Notes: generated from the letters alone by a model not told the origin. DNA of 59,334 bases from an uncultured Clostridia bacterium (GCA_946412355.1 CAMKGX010000006.1:1-59334), one strand, 5' to 3'; shown: positions 23,605 to 32,552, counted from the stretch's first letter. Program-made: numbers and translations.

Positions 23605-25623
23605 ATGGAGATTCGAGAACAAGATCGGGAACGGCTGCTTGCCACCGTATTCAGCGATGAAACAGAGCTGTTCCGCACCCCGTCAGAGCCGGACGTGGGT
23701 GACATGGTCACCGTCCGCCTGCGCATGGCCCGGGGCCTGGGGGCCCACGTGGCCCTGCTGCTGGGCTACGGCGCCCAGGAGGTGGACATGGCCCCCATCC
23801 GCTCTGACGATGCCTTCGACTGGTTCGAGGCCCGGCTGGAGTGCCGATGGAGCGTAGGCGTGTTCTACTCCTTCCTCATCCGCTGGCAGGGTCTCATGTT
23901 CCACTATCTCCGCACCGGCGCCGAGCCGGTGGAGGCCCTGACTTTCCCTGACCCGGACCGCTCCTTCCGCATCCTGCCCGGCTACCACGTGCCCCGCTGG
24001 GCCAAGGGCGCCGTCCAGTACCAGATTTTCACCGACCGCTTCTGCAACGGCGACCCCGCCAACGACGTCGTCCCCGGCGAGTACCGCTACGGCCGCGCCC
24101 CTGCCGGCGTTGCCGCCTCCTGGGACGAACTGCCCTACGACGGGGATTTCCACCGCTTCTACGGCGGCGATCTGGCGGGCGTCCGCCAAAAGCTGGACTA
24201 CCTCCAGAGCCTGGGGGTGGAGGCCATCTATTTCAACCCCCTTTTCATTTCCCCCTCCAGCCATAAGTACGACACCCAGGACTACGAACACATCGACCCC
24301 CATTTCACCGTCATTCCCCACGACGCCGCCGGCGCGGAGCGCTACCGCGTCCGCACCACCGACCCCGCCAATCTGGCTGCCGGCGACCGCTTCTTTGCCG
24401 ACTTCTGCCGGGAGGTGCACCGCCGGGGCATGCGCATCATTTTAGACGGCGTCTTCAACCACTGCGGCTCCTTCCACCGCTGGATGGACAGGGAGGGCCT
24501 CTACGGCGGCCAGGGCGCCTTCGCCTCCGCCGCCAGCCCCTACCACAATTTCTTCCGCTTTGATTTCAACGGTAAATACGAGGCCTGGTGGGGGGTGGAC
24601 ACCCTGCCCAAGCTGAATTACGAGGGAGACGCCGCCCTGTGTGAGGCCATCTATCAAGTGGCGGAAAAATGGGCTTCGCCCCCGTATTCCATTGACGGCT
24701 GGCGCCTGGACGTGGCCGCCGACCTGGGCCATAGTCGGGCCTTTAACCACATGTTCTGGAAGGAGTTCCGCCGCCGGGTCAAGGCGGTGAACGACCAGGT
24801 GCTGATTGTGGCCGAGCACTACGGCGACCCCTCCGAATGGCTGGGCGGCGACGAGTGGGACACCGTCATGAACTACGACGCCTTCATGGAGCCGGTGGGC
24901 TACTTCCTCACCGGCGTGGAGAAGCACTCCGACCAGCGCCGCGATGACCTCCACCAGAACGGCCCCGCCTTTTTCCGGGCCATGGCGGAGAACATGAGCC
25001 GCATGCCCACCCCTGCCATCCAGTGCGCCATGAATGAGCTGAGCAACCACGACCACAGCCGTTTCCTCACCCGCACCAACGGCCGCATAGGCCGCCTGAC
25101 CACCGCCGGCAGCGCTGCGGCAGGGGAGGGGGTCAATAAAGCCGTGTTCCGGGAGGCCGCCGTCATCCAAATGACTTGGCCCGGTGCCCCCACCATCTAT
25201 TACGGCGACGAGGCGGGCCTGGTGGGCTGGACGGACCCGGATAACCGCCGCACCTACCCCTGGGGCAGGGAGGACAGGGAAATGATCGCCTTCCACCGTG
25301 CCCTCACCGCCCTGCGCCGCCGCCTGCCCACCCTGCGCACCGGCAGCGTCAAGGATTTGTACGCCGACTATGGTGCCATCGCCTACGCCCGCTTCGACGA
25401 AGCCACCACCGTGGTGGTGGCCTGCAACAATCTGGACGAGGCCCGTGACCTGACCATCCCCGTGGGCGACGTAGGCGTGGCCGACGGCCAAAGCCTCCGG
25501 TGTGTTTTCACATCTGACGACAGCGGCTTCCGTGCGGAAGAAAGCCCCGCTCCCGCCGTGAAAAACGGCCTTTTGACACTCCGCGCCCCGGCCCACAGCG
25601 CCTGGGTGCTGACCAGAAAATAA
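23605..25623 (+). CDS. GH13 alpha-amylase family enzyme, neopullulanase-like
   Basis: A 672-residue cytosolic glycosidase without signal peptide. Residues about 1-125 form an N-terminal beta domain as in cyclomaltodextrinases and neopullulanases. The barrel begins AVQYQIFTDRFCNGDP and has GVFNHCG, the nucleophile D369 in DGWRLDVA, the acid/base E404 in IVAEHYGD and D483 in LSNHDHSR; a C-terminal beta domain ends the protein. It should cleave alpha-1,4 (and perhaps 1,6) glucan fragments taken into the cell. The 231-base gap upstream holds a weak AAAAAGGAG 29 bases before the ATG, so the start is less certain. An oxidoreductase gene follows after 13 bases. Confidence 0.92.
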   Translation: MEIREQDRERLLATVFSDETELFRTPSEPDVGDMVTVRLRMARGLGAHVALLLGYGAQEVDMAPIRSDDAFDWFEARLECRWSVGVFYSFLIRWQGLMFHYLRTGAEPVEALTFPDPDRSFRILPGYHVPRWAKGAVQYQIFTDRFCNGDPANDVVPGEYRYGRAPAGVAASWDELPYDGDFHRFYGGDLAGVRQKLDYLQSLGVEAIYFNPLFISPSSHKYDTQDYEHIDPHFTVIPHDAAGAERYRVRTTDPANLAAGDRFFADFCREVHRRGMRIILDGVFNHCGSFHRWMDREGLYGGQGAFASAASPYHNFFRFDFNGKYEAWWGVDTLPKLNYEGDAALCEAIYQVAEKWASPPYSIDGWRLDVAADLGHSRAFNHMFWKEFRRRVKAVNDQVLIVAEHYGDPSEWLGGDEWDTVMNYDAFMEPVGYFLTGVEKHSDQRRDDLHQNGPAFFRAMAENMSRMPTPAIQCAMNELSNHDHSRFLTRTNGRIGRLTTAGSAAAGEGVNKAVFREAAVIQMTWPGAPTIYYGDEAGLVGWTDPDNRRTYPWGREDREMIAFHRALTALRRRLPTLRTGSVKDLYADYGAIAYARFDEATTVVVACNNLDEARDLTIPVGDVGVADGQSLRCVFTSDDSGFRAEESPAPAVKNGLLTLRAPAHSAWVLTRK

Positions 25624-25636
25624 ACGAGGTGATACG

Positions 25637-26767
25637 ATGAAAACCAACCCCTTCTTCCCGGAGATCCACGGCAATTTCGGCTTCGGCTGCATGCGCTTCC
25701 CCATGGCCGACGGCAAAATCGACGTCCCCCAGGTGCAGGAGATGGTGGACGCCTTCCTCCGCGCCGGCTTCAACTACTTCGACACCGCCCACGGCTACCA
25801 CGGCGGCGAGAGCGAGAAGATTCTCCGCCAGTGCCTCACCTCCCGCTATGACCGCAGCCAATACCTGCTCACCGACAAGCTCACCGACCCCTACTTCCAG
25901 TCCGAGGCCGACGTGCGCCCCTTCATCCTGTCCCAGCTGGACATCTGCGGCGTGGACTATTTCGACTTTTATCTGATGCACGCCCAGGACGGCCGCAACT
26001 TCCAAAAGTTCAAGCGCTGCCGGGCCTATGAGACCGCTTTCGCCATGAAGGCGGAGGGCAAGCTGCGCCATGTGGGCATCTCCTTCCACGATAAGGCGGA
26101 GGTGCTGGACGAGATTCTCACCACCTACCCCCAGCTGGACGTGGTGCAGCTTCAGTTCAACTATGTGGACTACGACAGCCCCTCCGTGGAGAGCAAGAAG
26201 TGCTACGACGTCTGCGTCAAGCACGGCAAGCCCGTCCTGGTGATGGAGCCCGTCAAGGGCGGCCATCTGGTGGAGCTGCCCGCCGAGGCCCAGGCGGTGT
26301 TCGATGCCCTCCACGGTGGCTCCAATGCCAGCTATGCCGTCCGTTTCGCTGCCAGCTTCCCCAACGTCTGCGTGGTGCTGTCCGGCATGAGCAGCATGGC
26401 CCAGATGGAGGACAATATCGCCACCATGGCCGACTTCCGCCCCCTGGATGACGCCGAGCGCCTGGCCATCGACCGTGTTCGCGGCGTGTTCCAGGCCCAG
26501 CGGCTCATTCCCTGCACCGGCTGCCGCTACTGCGTCTATGAGAACACCTGCCCCCAGGGCATCCAGATCCCCGACCTGTTCTCCTGCTATAATCTCAAGA
26601 GTACCTTCCACGACTGGAACCAGGATTTCTACTATCACCAGATCCTCACCGCCCAGGGCGGCAAGGCGTCCGACTGCATCGGCTGCGGCGGCTGCGAGGC
26701 GGTGTGCCCCCAGCATCTGGAAATCCGCACCCTCTTGCAGGATGTGTCCGCCTCTTTTGATAAATAA
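25637..26767 (+). CDS. Aldo/keto reductase with C-terminal 4Fe-4S clusters
   Basis: A 376-residue enzyme. The barrel (about 1-290) has GFGCMRFP, NYFDTAHGYHGGESE (Asp and Tyr of the catalytic set) and FDFYLMHAQD. The C-terminal part has two Cys motifs, CTGCRYCVYENTCP and CIGCGGCEAVCP, for two 4Fe-4S clusters. This fused form is common in anaerobic Clostridia; the clusters suggest ferredoxin-linked rather than purely NADPH-linked chemistry. GAGGTGA precedes the ATG. Probably co-transcribed with the amylase. Confidence 0.93.
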   Translation: MKTNPFFPEIHGNFGFGCMRFPMADGKIDVPQVQEMVDAFLRAGFNYFDTAHGYHGGESEKILRQCLTSRYDRSQYLLTDKLTDPYFQSEADVRPFILSQLDICGVDYFDFYLMHAQDGRNFQKFKRCRAYETAFAMKAEGKLRHVGISFHDKAEVLDEILTTYPQLDVVQLQFNYVDYDSPSVESKKCYDVCVKHGKPVLVMEPVKGGHLVELPAEAQAVFDALHGGSNASYAVRFAASFPNVCVVLSGMSSMAQMEDNIATMADFRPLDDAERLAIDRVRGVFQAQRLIPCTGCRYCVYENTCPQGIQIPDLFSCYNLKSTFHDWNQDFYYHQILTAQGGKASDCIGCGGCEAVCPQHLEIRTLLQDVSASFDK

Positions 26768-26788
26768 GGTAATTCTTCCATAAACACC

Positions 26789-26823
26789 ACGCCCCCAACC
26801 GGCATCACTCCGGCTGGGGGCGT
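26789..26823. terminator. Terminator hairpin between convergent genes
   Basis: ACGCCCCCAaCCGG pairs with CCGGcTGGGGGCGT between the reductase gene and the convergent coiled-coil gene. Confidence 0.65.
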
Positions 26824-26846
26824 TGCTATATCAGCATTATAAAGTG

Positions 26847-27209
26847 TTATTCCTTGTCGGATAATTCCCGCTGCAAAGCCTCGTTCTGCCGCCGCAATTC
26901 CTCGTTCTGCGCCTGCAACTCGTCCAGCTTCTTGTGAACAGGCTCCAACTGCTTCTTGATTTCCCGGCCCACGGCGGCCTGATAGATTCTGTCGTGGCTG
27001 ATGCTGGCCGCCAGCGACACCACTGCCGCCGCGCCCACCGCCGCGATGGCCATGCGCTTCATGTTCCGGGGCTCCAGCAGCTTGGCCGCCCGCCGCAACG
27101 TCTTCTGGTCGATGGGGAGCTGTTCCAGCAGCGCCTGTCCGGCCCGGGCCGCCAGCTCCTGTTTGTTCTTCTCCGCCGCCTGGGCCATATGAGAGGAAAT
27201 GAACTTCAT
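26847..27209 (-). CDS. Small membrane-anchored coiled-coil protein
   Basis: A 120-residue hypothetical protein. Residues about 53-70 (MAIAAVGAAAVVSLAASI) form one possible membrane helix, and residues about 84-118 form a charged heptad region (KKLDELQAQNEELRRQNEAL) that should make a coiled coil. AAAGGAG lies 8 bases before the ATG. Possible scaffold or envelope protein. No family recognised. Confidence 0.75.
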   Translation of the reverse strand: MKFISSHMAQAAEKNKQELAARAGQALLEQLPIDQKTLRRAAKLLEPRNMKRMAIAAVGAAAVVSLAASISHDRIYQAAVGREIKKQLEPVHKKLDELQAQNEELRRQNEALQRELSDKE

Positions 27210-27285
27210 ACGATGCGCTCCTTTCCGCATGTTCTTTGTCCATAGCATACCACCTTTCGCCCCAAATGGCAACTCCCTGGAAAAT

Positions 27286-27299
27286 AAAACATCTGTTCC
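27286..27299. promoter_or_regulatory. Possible LexA-type operator
   Basis: AAAACATCTGTTCC contains AAC-N4-GTT, a partial match to the Firmicutes SOS box CGAAC-N4-GTTCG, just before the -35 of the polymerase gene. The outer bases do not match, so it is tentative. Confidence 0.3.
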
Positions 27300-27306
27300 A
27301 TTTTTC

Positions 27307-27335
27307 TTGACACCGATGGGGGAATGGTATAGGAT
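27307..27335 (+). promoter_or_regulatory. Promoter of the Y-family polymerase operon
   Basis: TTGACA (27307-27312), a 17-base spacer and TAGGAT (27330-27335), 43 bases before the ATG. Confidence 0.55.
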
Positions 27336-27377
27336 AATAGCTGCCATACTACCGCAAAGAGGGGAGGCGAACAGGAT

Positions 27378-28901
27378 ATGGGCCGCATCTATATGGCCAT
27401 TGATTTGAAATCCTTTTATGCCTCCGTGGAGTGCCGGGAGCGGGGCCTGGATCCCCTGACCACCAACCTGGTGGTGGCGGACAGCAGCCGTACTGATAAG
27501 ACCATTTGCCTGGCCGTCACCCCCTCGCTGAAAAGCTACGGCATCCCCGGCCGTCCCCGCCTGTTCGAGGTGGTGCAAAAGGTGGCGGAGATCAACGCCC
27601 AGCGCCTGCGCGCCGCCCCCGGCCACACCTTCCGCGACAGCTCCATCCACGGCCCCAGCCTTCACCGGGACCCCACGCTGAAGCTGGATTACCTGGTGGC
27701 CCCGCCCCAGATGGCCCGCTATATGGAGGTCAGCACACAGATTTACGATATTTACCTCAAATACGTGGCCCCGTCGGATATCCACGTCTATTCCATCGAC
27801 GAGGTGTTCATGGATGTCACCGATTATCTGAAAACCAACGGCAAAACGCCCCACGACTTCGCCATGGAGATCGTTCGCCACGTCCTCCGGGAGACGGGCA
27901 TCACCGCCACCGTGGGCATCGGCGCCAACCTGTATCTTGCCAAGGTGGCGATGGACATTGTGGCCAAGCACATCCGCCCGGACCGGGACGGCGTCCGGGT
28001 GGCGGCCCTGGACGAGATGCGCTACCGCAAGCTCCTGTGGAGCCACCGGCCATTGACGGATTTCTGGCGTGTGGGCCCCGGCTACCAGCGCAAGCTGGAG
28101 CAAAACGGCCTCTTTACCATGGGGGACGTGGCCCGCTGCTCCCTGGGCGGGGCGGACGACAGGTGTAATGAGGAATTACTTTACAAGCTCTTTGGCGTCA
28201 ATGCCGAGCTGCTCATCGACCACGCCTGGGGCGTGGAGCCCTGCACCATCGCCGACATCAAGGCCTATCGCCCGGAGAATCACAGCATCGGCGCCGGGCA
28301 GGTGCTGCAGCGGCCTTACGATTTTGCCGGCGGCAGGCTCATCGTCCGGGAGATGACGGATCTGCTGGCTCTTGACTTGGTGGATCAGCACCTGCTCACC
28401 GACCAGCTTGTCCTCACCGTCAACTACGACCGGGAGAGCCTGGCCACGCCGGAGCAGCGCAAGGCCTACCAAGGGGAAATTGTGGCGGACTACTACGGCC
28501 GCGCCGTGCCCCGCCACGCCCACGGCAGCGCCAACCTGGGGGCCATGACCTCCTCCACCCGCCTCATCACCGACGCCATGATGGCCCTCTATGACCGCAT
28601 CGTGGACCCTGCCCTCCTGGTGCGCCGGGTCAACGTGGTGGCGGCCCATGTGGCCACGGAAGCGGAGGTGGCGGCCCGGGGCCCGGCCATGGAGCAGCTG
28701 GACCTGTTCACCGACCCCGCCGCCCAGGCGGAGCAGCAGCACCGGGAGGAGGAGCGGCAGAAAAAAGAGCGGAGACTACAGGAAACGGTGCTGCAAATGA
28801 AGCGGAAATACGGCAAAAACGCCGTCTTAAAGGGCATGAATTTGGAAGAGGGCGCCATGACCATGGAGCGCAACCGCCAGATTGGCGGCCACAAGGCGTA
28901 G
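27378..28901 (+). CDS. UmuC/DinB-like Y-family DNA polymerase
   Basis: A 507-residue translesion polymerase. The palm has MAIDLKSFYASVEC and YSIDEVFMDV with the metal-binding Asp and Asp-Glu residues; thumb and little-finger regions follow. The C-terminal tail KNAVLKGMNLEEGAMTMERN and QIGGHKA is typical of the Firmicutes UvrX/UmuC branch. It would copy damaged DNA with low fidelity. GGGGAGG precedes the ATG at slightly long spacing. A yolD-like gene follows after 14 bases, the standard pairing for this branch. A partial SOS-box match upstream suggests damage control. Confidence 0.93.
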   Translation: MGRIYMAIDLKSFYASVECRERGLDPLTTNLVVADSSRTDKTICLAVTPSLKSYGIPGRPRLFEVVQKVAEINAQRLRAAPGHTFRDSSIHGPSLHRDPTLKLDYLVAPPQMARYMEVSTQIYDIYLKYVAPSDIHVYSIDEVFMDVTDYLKTNGKTPHDFAMEIVRHVLRETGITATVGIGANLYLAKVAMDIVAKHIRPDRDGVRVAALDEMRYRKLLWSHRPLTDFWRVGPGYQRKLEQNGLFTMGDVARCSLGGADDRCNEELLYKLFGVNAELLIDHAWGVEPCTIADIKAYRPENHSIGAGQVLQRPYDFAGGRLIVREMTDLLALDLVDQHLLTDQLVLTVNYDRESLATPEQRKAYQGEIVADYYGRAVPRHAHGSANLGAMTSSTRLITDAMMALYDRIVDPALLVRRVNVVAAHVATEAEVAARGPAMEQLDLFTDPAAQAEQQHREEERQKKERRLQETVLQMKRKYGKNAVLKGMNLEEGAMTMERNRQIGGHKA

Positions 28902-28915
28902 GGGAGGGGAGCGCC

Positions 28916-29320
28916 ATGCAGAATCATAACGATCACCGCTATGACGACATCATCCGGTTAGACCGCCCCGTGTCCTCCCGCTATGCCCCCATGCCCCGCC
29001 AGAGTCGGGCGGCCCAGTTCTCCCCCTTCGCCGCCCTCACCGGCTACGACGACGCCATCGCCGAGACGGAGCGCCTCACCACCCCCCGCATCGAGCTGGA
29101 CGACAGCCAGCGCGCCCTCATCAGCGACAAGCTCTCCCGCCTCCGCCGGGGCGATTTGGTTTCCATTACCTATTTCGTCTATGACGAGTATAAATCCGGC
29201 GGCGCCTATGTCACCGCCACCGGCCCCGTGAAAACCGTGGACCCCGTCACCCACACCGTCACCATGCAGTCCGGCGCCGTCATCCCCATGGAGGACATCC
29301 TCACCGTCGAAACGCAGTGA
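28916..29320 (+). CDS. YolD-like protein
   Basis: A 134-residue protein. YDDIIRLDRPVSSRY and RAAQFSPFAALTGYDDAIAE are the family signature, followed by a small beta domain (GDLVSITYFVYDEY). YolD-like proteins accompany UmuC-type polymerases in Firmicutes and are thought to assist them, in the manner of UmuD, though the sequence is unrelated. GAGGGGAGCGCC precedes the ATG. Confidence 0.92.
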   Translation: MQNHNDHRYDDIIRLDRPVSSRYAPMPRQSRAAQFSPFAALTGYDDAIAETERLTTPRIELDDSQRALISDKLSRLRRGDLVSITYFVYDEYKSGGAYVTATGPVKTVDPVTHTVTMQSGAVIPMEDILTVETQ

Positions 29321-29329
29321 CCATATCAT

Positions 29330-29363
29330 AAAGGACACCGACTGTTCCGGCCGGTGTCCTTTT
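29330..29363. terminator. Terminator after yolD, shared with the one-carbon operon
   Basis: AAAGGACACCG pairs with CGGTGTCCTTTT, followed by ATT; the minus-strand operon ends 15 bases to the right. Confidence 0.85.
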
Positions 29364-29377
29364 ATTCTGTGAAATCA

Positions 29378-29998
29378 TTACCTTTTATGTATCCCGTGGA
29401 GCCAGGCGAAGGCGATACCGCCCGCCGCGTTGCCCACTGTGATCACCAGCAGACAAATCACCGCCCGCAGGCTCCACGCTCCCGCCATGGAGAAGTAGAA
29501 CATATCCGCCACGCAGTGCTCCGTGCCGCAGAGGATGAACACCATCACCCCCAGCACCAGCGCCATGTACTTGCCCAGGGGGTGGGGGTTGCTCTTGTAG
29601 CCCTCCACCGCGATGTAGATGAAGATGTTGCACAGCACTCCCAGGAAAAACAGGCTCACCAGGCTGTCGCCCACCTTAACGGCGCACAGCGCCGCCGCCC
29701 GCTCCTGCACCGCCGGGCCCACCCGCGTCAGCGCCGCCGCGCCCGCCACCAGGCCGGTGCCCACCAGATTCCCCAGCCAGATCAAAGGAATGCTGAACGC
29801 ATAGCTTTTATCGTTTTGCAGTACGTAGCAGACCTTCCCCGTAAAGAGGTGAAACCCCATGGTACACACGCAGAACAGTCCGATGGCGAACAAAAACGCT
29901 CCTATAATACGGTTTTCCACCGACAGGAACACCAGCCCGCCAAAGCCGATGCTCAAGCCCGCCAGCACGGCGGAGAGAAAAATGCGCCCACTTTTCAT
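29378..29998 (-). CDS. Formate/nitrite channel (FNT family)
   Basis: A 206-residue, six-helix membrane protein, shorter than FocA (about 285). Landmarks: MGFHLFTGKVCYVL, LGVLCNIFIYIAVEGYK and FILCGTEHCVADMFYFSMA, containing the conserved pore His (residue about 165). Its ATG overlaps the fchA stop by one base behind GGGAGAA, and it ends an operon of fhs-folD-folT-folC-fchA, so formate is the likely cargo. It could bring formate to Fhs or release formate made by the reverse reaction. Confidence 0.88.
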   Translation of the reverse strand: MKSGRIFLSAVLAGLSIGFGGLVFLSVENRIIGAFLFAIGLFCVCTMGFHLFTGKVCYVLQNDKSYAFSIPLIWLGNLVGTGLVAGAAALTRVGPAVQERAAALCAVKVGDSLVSLFFLGVLCNIFIYIAVEGYKSNPHPLGKYMALVLGVMVFILCGTEHCVADMFYFSMAGAWSLRAVICLLVITVGNAAGGIAFAWLHGIHKR

Positions 29999-29999
29999 G

Positions 30000-30629
30000 T
30001 CATTCTCCCTTCATCTCATCTGCAATCTGTTTCGCCAACGCCGCCGCCCGGGGCCCAAATTCCGCCACAATGGCCGCTGTTTGCTCTTTCAGCGCCCGGG
30101 CCTCATCATCCTCCAGCAGCGTTCGTGTGTTCACCCATACGTTGATGGCGGCGCACTCCATAGCCGCCCTTGCCAGAGCGGCAGCGCATCCCACGTCGGA
30201 CAAAAGCAGCGCGCTGCATTTGCCTCGCAGCTCTTCCAGCAGCACCACCATGTCCCGGCACCGCTCCACCATGGCATAGGGCGCCGCCGCCGCGTCCAGC
30301 GTGGCTTGCCGCAGTCGTGTCGGGTAGTCCGGCAAACTCCTGTCCATGGCGTACACCTGGGCCAGCGGCGCAAAGCCCGCCGCGTCAGCGTCCATCAGCC
30401 CCAGCAAATCCATCCGCAGCGCGTCGCATGCCGCAATGATCCGCCGATGATCTTCTTCAAAGGGTAAAAACTTCTTTTTCCCCACCGTCAGCCGGGCTGC
30501 CATGGCACCCAGCGAAGCCGCTAATGCGCCGCAAAGGGCCGCGGCACCGCCGCCCCCCGGGGTAGGGGAGGCCGAGGCCAGCTGTGCCGCCAGCGCCTCT
30601 ACCGTCATCTTTCCAAAGGATTCCGCCAT
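30000..30629 (-). CDS. fchA: Cyclodeaminase/methenyl-THF cyclohydrolase
   Basis: A 209-residue helical enzyme of the FTCD-C/FchA family. SPTPGGGGAAALCGALAASLG is the glycine-rich folate-binding start, with MAARLTVGKKKF following. FchA converts methenyl-THF to and from formyl-THF; relatives deaminate formimino-THF from histidine or purine breakdown. AAAGGAGAGG precedes the ATG at 30629, which lies 2 bases after the folC stop. Its place beside a FolD lacking cyclohydrolase residues suggests that it supplies this step. Confidence 0.9.
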   Translation of the reverse strand: MAESFGKMTVEALAAQLASASPTPGGGGAAALCGALAASLGAMAARLTVGKKKFLPFEEDHRRIIAACDALRMDLLGLMDADAAGFAPLAQVYAMDRSLPDYPTRLRQATLDAAAAPYAMVERCRDMVVLLEELRGKCSALLLSDVGCAAALARAAMECAAINVWVNTRTLLEDDEARALKEQTAAIVAEFGPRAAALAKQIADEMKGE

Positions 30630-30630
30630 G

Positions 30631-31902
30631 TCAAGCCTCTCCTTTCTCCAAAAGCGGGAACACCGTCCGTACCCGACCCGCCAAATACAGCGACCCGAAG
30701 GCCACCACCGGCCCCGGCTCTGCCGCCGAACGTGCCACGCCCGCCTCGATGGTGTCGCAGCTCTCCGCCGCAAGGCCCATCTCCCGGGCCACCGCCGCCA
30801 GCTCTGCCCCGGTCAGCGCCCGGGGGCTGTCCGGCGTCACGCAAATCAATTTCTCCGCGTAGGGGGCAATCAGCCCCAAAATCTGCCGGTAGTCCTTATC
30901 CCGCAGCACTCCCAGCAAAAAAGTCACCTTCTGCCCCGGCAGGTAGTCCGCCAGGTTCCGTGCCAACGCCTGGGCGCACTGGGGATTGTGTCCGCCGTCC
31001 AGAATATACAGGGGCTTGCGCCGCAGAATTTCAAACCGCGCCGGCCACTGCACCTGCCGCAGCCCCTGCTGCACGGCCCGCTCGGGGAGGCACCAGCCCT
31101 TCTCCCGCAGCACCTGCACCGTTTCCAGCACCACGGCGGCGTTTCGCAGCTGATGGGCCCCCAGCAAGGGTAAATCGTAAGTTCGTCCGTCCCAGATAAA
31201 CTGCTGCCCATCCAGCGATCGGCTGACGCCCACCGCGTCCCCCTCCCGGGAAAGGCGCATCTTCGCCCCACGCTCCCGGCAGATGTCTTGCAGCACCGCC
31301 ATGGCCTCGTGGTCGCACTCATAGCATACCGCCACGCCGCCGGGCTTGATAATGCCGCCCTTGGCCGCGGCGATCTCCGCCAGCGTGCTGCCAAGGTATT
31401 CCGTATGCTCCAGCCCCAGATTGGTGATGACCGCCACCTCCGGGCAGGGTATCACGTTGGTGGAGTCCAGCGCCCCGCCCATGCCCACTTCCAGCACCAC
31501 GATGTCGCACCGCTGCTGCAAAAAGTACAGCATGGCGATGGCGGTCACCAGCTCAAACTGGCTGGGGTGATCGGCCATCTCGTCCGCCACGGCTCGCACC
31601 CGCTCCGTCAGCGCCGCCAAATCCTCGTCACTGATGTTCTCGCCGCTGACCTGCATCCGCTCGCCGAACTGCTGAATATACGGCGAGATATACAGCCCCG
31701 TCCGATACCCGACGCAGCGCATGATCCGCTCCAGCATGGCGCAGGTCGAGCCCTTGCCGTTGCTGCCCGCCACGTGGATGAACCGCAGCTTTTCCTGGGG
31801 GTCCCCCAGGGCATGCAGCAGCGCCCGGGTCCTGCCCAGCCCCAGCCGGGTGGTGCTCCAGGTGTAGCGCTCAATATAGGCAATGGCCTCTTTTCCCGTC
31901 AT
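30631..31902 (-). CDS. folC: Folylpolyglutamate synthase
   Basis: A 423-residue Mur-ligase-like enzyme adding glutamates to folates to hold them in the cell. The P-loop is HVAGSNGKGST (about 44-54), then SPYIQQFGERMQV, VLEVGMGGALDSTN and NLGLEHTEYLG with its His, and DGGHNP in the C-terminal domain. The ATG overlaps the folT stop (ATGA), so the two are coupled. The dihydrofolate-synthase activity of some FolC proteins cannot be judged. Confidence 0.96.
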   Translation of the reverse strand: MTGKEAIAYIERYTWSTTRLGLGRTRALLHALGDPQEKLRFIHVAGSNGKGSTCAMLERIMRCVGYRTGLYISPYIQQFGERMQVSGENISDEDLAALTERVRAVADEMADHPSQFELVTAIAMLYFLQQRCDIVVLEVGMGGALDSTNVIPCPEVAVITNLGLEHTEYLGSTLAEIAAAKGGIIKPGGVAVCYECDHEAMAVLQDICRERGAKMRLSREGDAVGVSRSLDGQQFIWDGRTYDLPLLGAHQLRNAAVVLETVQVLREKGWCLPERAVQQGLRQVQWPARFEILRRKPLYILDGGHNPQCAQALARNLADYLPGQKVTFLLGVLRDKDYRQILGLIAPYAEKLICVTPDSPRALTGAELAAVAREMGLAAESCDTIEAGVARSAAEPGPVVAFGSLYLAGRVRTVFPLLEKGEA

Positions 31903-32411
31903 TGTGCCACCTTCTCTCCGTACCGCTTCACCAGCCGCGCCACGGCGTGGATCACCGGGATCTGCACCGCCGTCAAAAGGGCGCTTTGTGCCGCCCGAAC
32001 AGGAAACAGCGTCTCAAACGGCGACTTGTACAGTACAGAAATCCAATAGGTATTCAAGAATAATCCCAAAATGAATTGGTTGATCACCACCGCCGCGGCG
32101 ATGCGCCACCAATTCTGCTCCCGCCGCAAGAATAGCCCCAGCACCGCGGCCATCAAAAACGCCGTCAGCGTAAATCCGGGGAAATAGGGCCCGATAGGGA
32201 AGAGGACGGCCCCCAAAAAGTCCGCCAGCGCCGCCGTAATCCCCGCCGCCAGCGGCCCGTACAGCATGGCCGCCACGGCGATGGGCACGAAGCTGAACCC
32301 GATTTTCACGTTCCACACGCTGAAGGATAAAAACCGTGACAGCACGATTTCCAGCGCCGTTAAAAGCGCCAGATTGGTGATAGATTTCGCAGTAAAACGA
32401 AATTTTTCCAT
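31899..32411 (-). CDS. folT: Folate-specific S-component of an ECF transporter
   Basis: A 170-residue, six-helix membrane protein starting KSITNLALLTALEIVLSRFL, with FSFVPIAVAAMLYGPLAAG and LADFLGAVLFPIGPYFPGFTL, the FolT pattern. It binds folate outside and works with the shared ECF energy module, which is not in this window. The RBS AAAGGAG lies inside a hairpin, downstream of a THF aptamer, so translation or transcription responds to reduced folates. The start is at 32411; the stop overlaps folC. Confidence 0.93.
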   Translation of the reverse strand: MEKFRFTAKSITNLALLTALEIVLSRFLSFSVWNVKIGFSFVPIAVAAMLYGPLAAGITAALADFLGAVLFPIGPYFPGFTLTAFLMAAVLGLFLRREQNWWRIAAAVVINQFILGLFLNTYWISVLYKSPFETLFPVRAAQSALLTAVQIPVIHAVARLVKRYGEKVAQ

Positions 32412-32419
32412 AGAAAAAT

Positions 32420-32451
32420 GCTCCTTTCGTGACCTATGCCACAAAAGGAGC
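32420..32451 (-). terminator. Riboswitch expression hairpin covering the folT ribosome site
   Basis: On the minus strand GCTCCTTT-TGTG pairs with CACG-AAAGGAGC and is followed by ATTTTTC. It looks like an intrinsic terminator, and the 3' arm also contains the folT ribosome site, so folding blocks folT either way. Confidence 0.75.
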
Positions 32452-32465
32452 CGTTCTCCCCCGGT

Positions 32466-32552
32466 GGCAGCGGATGCGGGCAAGCACCGCGCGGCATCCG
32501 CCGCTTCGTCCGGAGGCAACATCCCATCCGCCGGCACTTAACGCGCTTACCC
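32466..32552 (-). promoter_or_regulatory. Tetrahydrofolate (THF) riboswitch aptamer
   Basis: The minus strand reads, in order, GGGTAAGC-GCGTTAAGTG, GGATGGGATGTTGCC, ACGAAGCGG, GCGCGGTG-CTTGCCC and GCATCCGCT. These match the conserved blocks of the Firmicutes THF (folT/folE) riboswitch. GGGTAAGC (32552-32545) pairs with GCTTGCCC (32485-32478) as the closing stem. It sits between folD and folT with an expression hairpin downstream. The exact ends are approximate. Confidence 0.88.
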
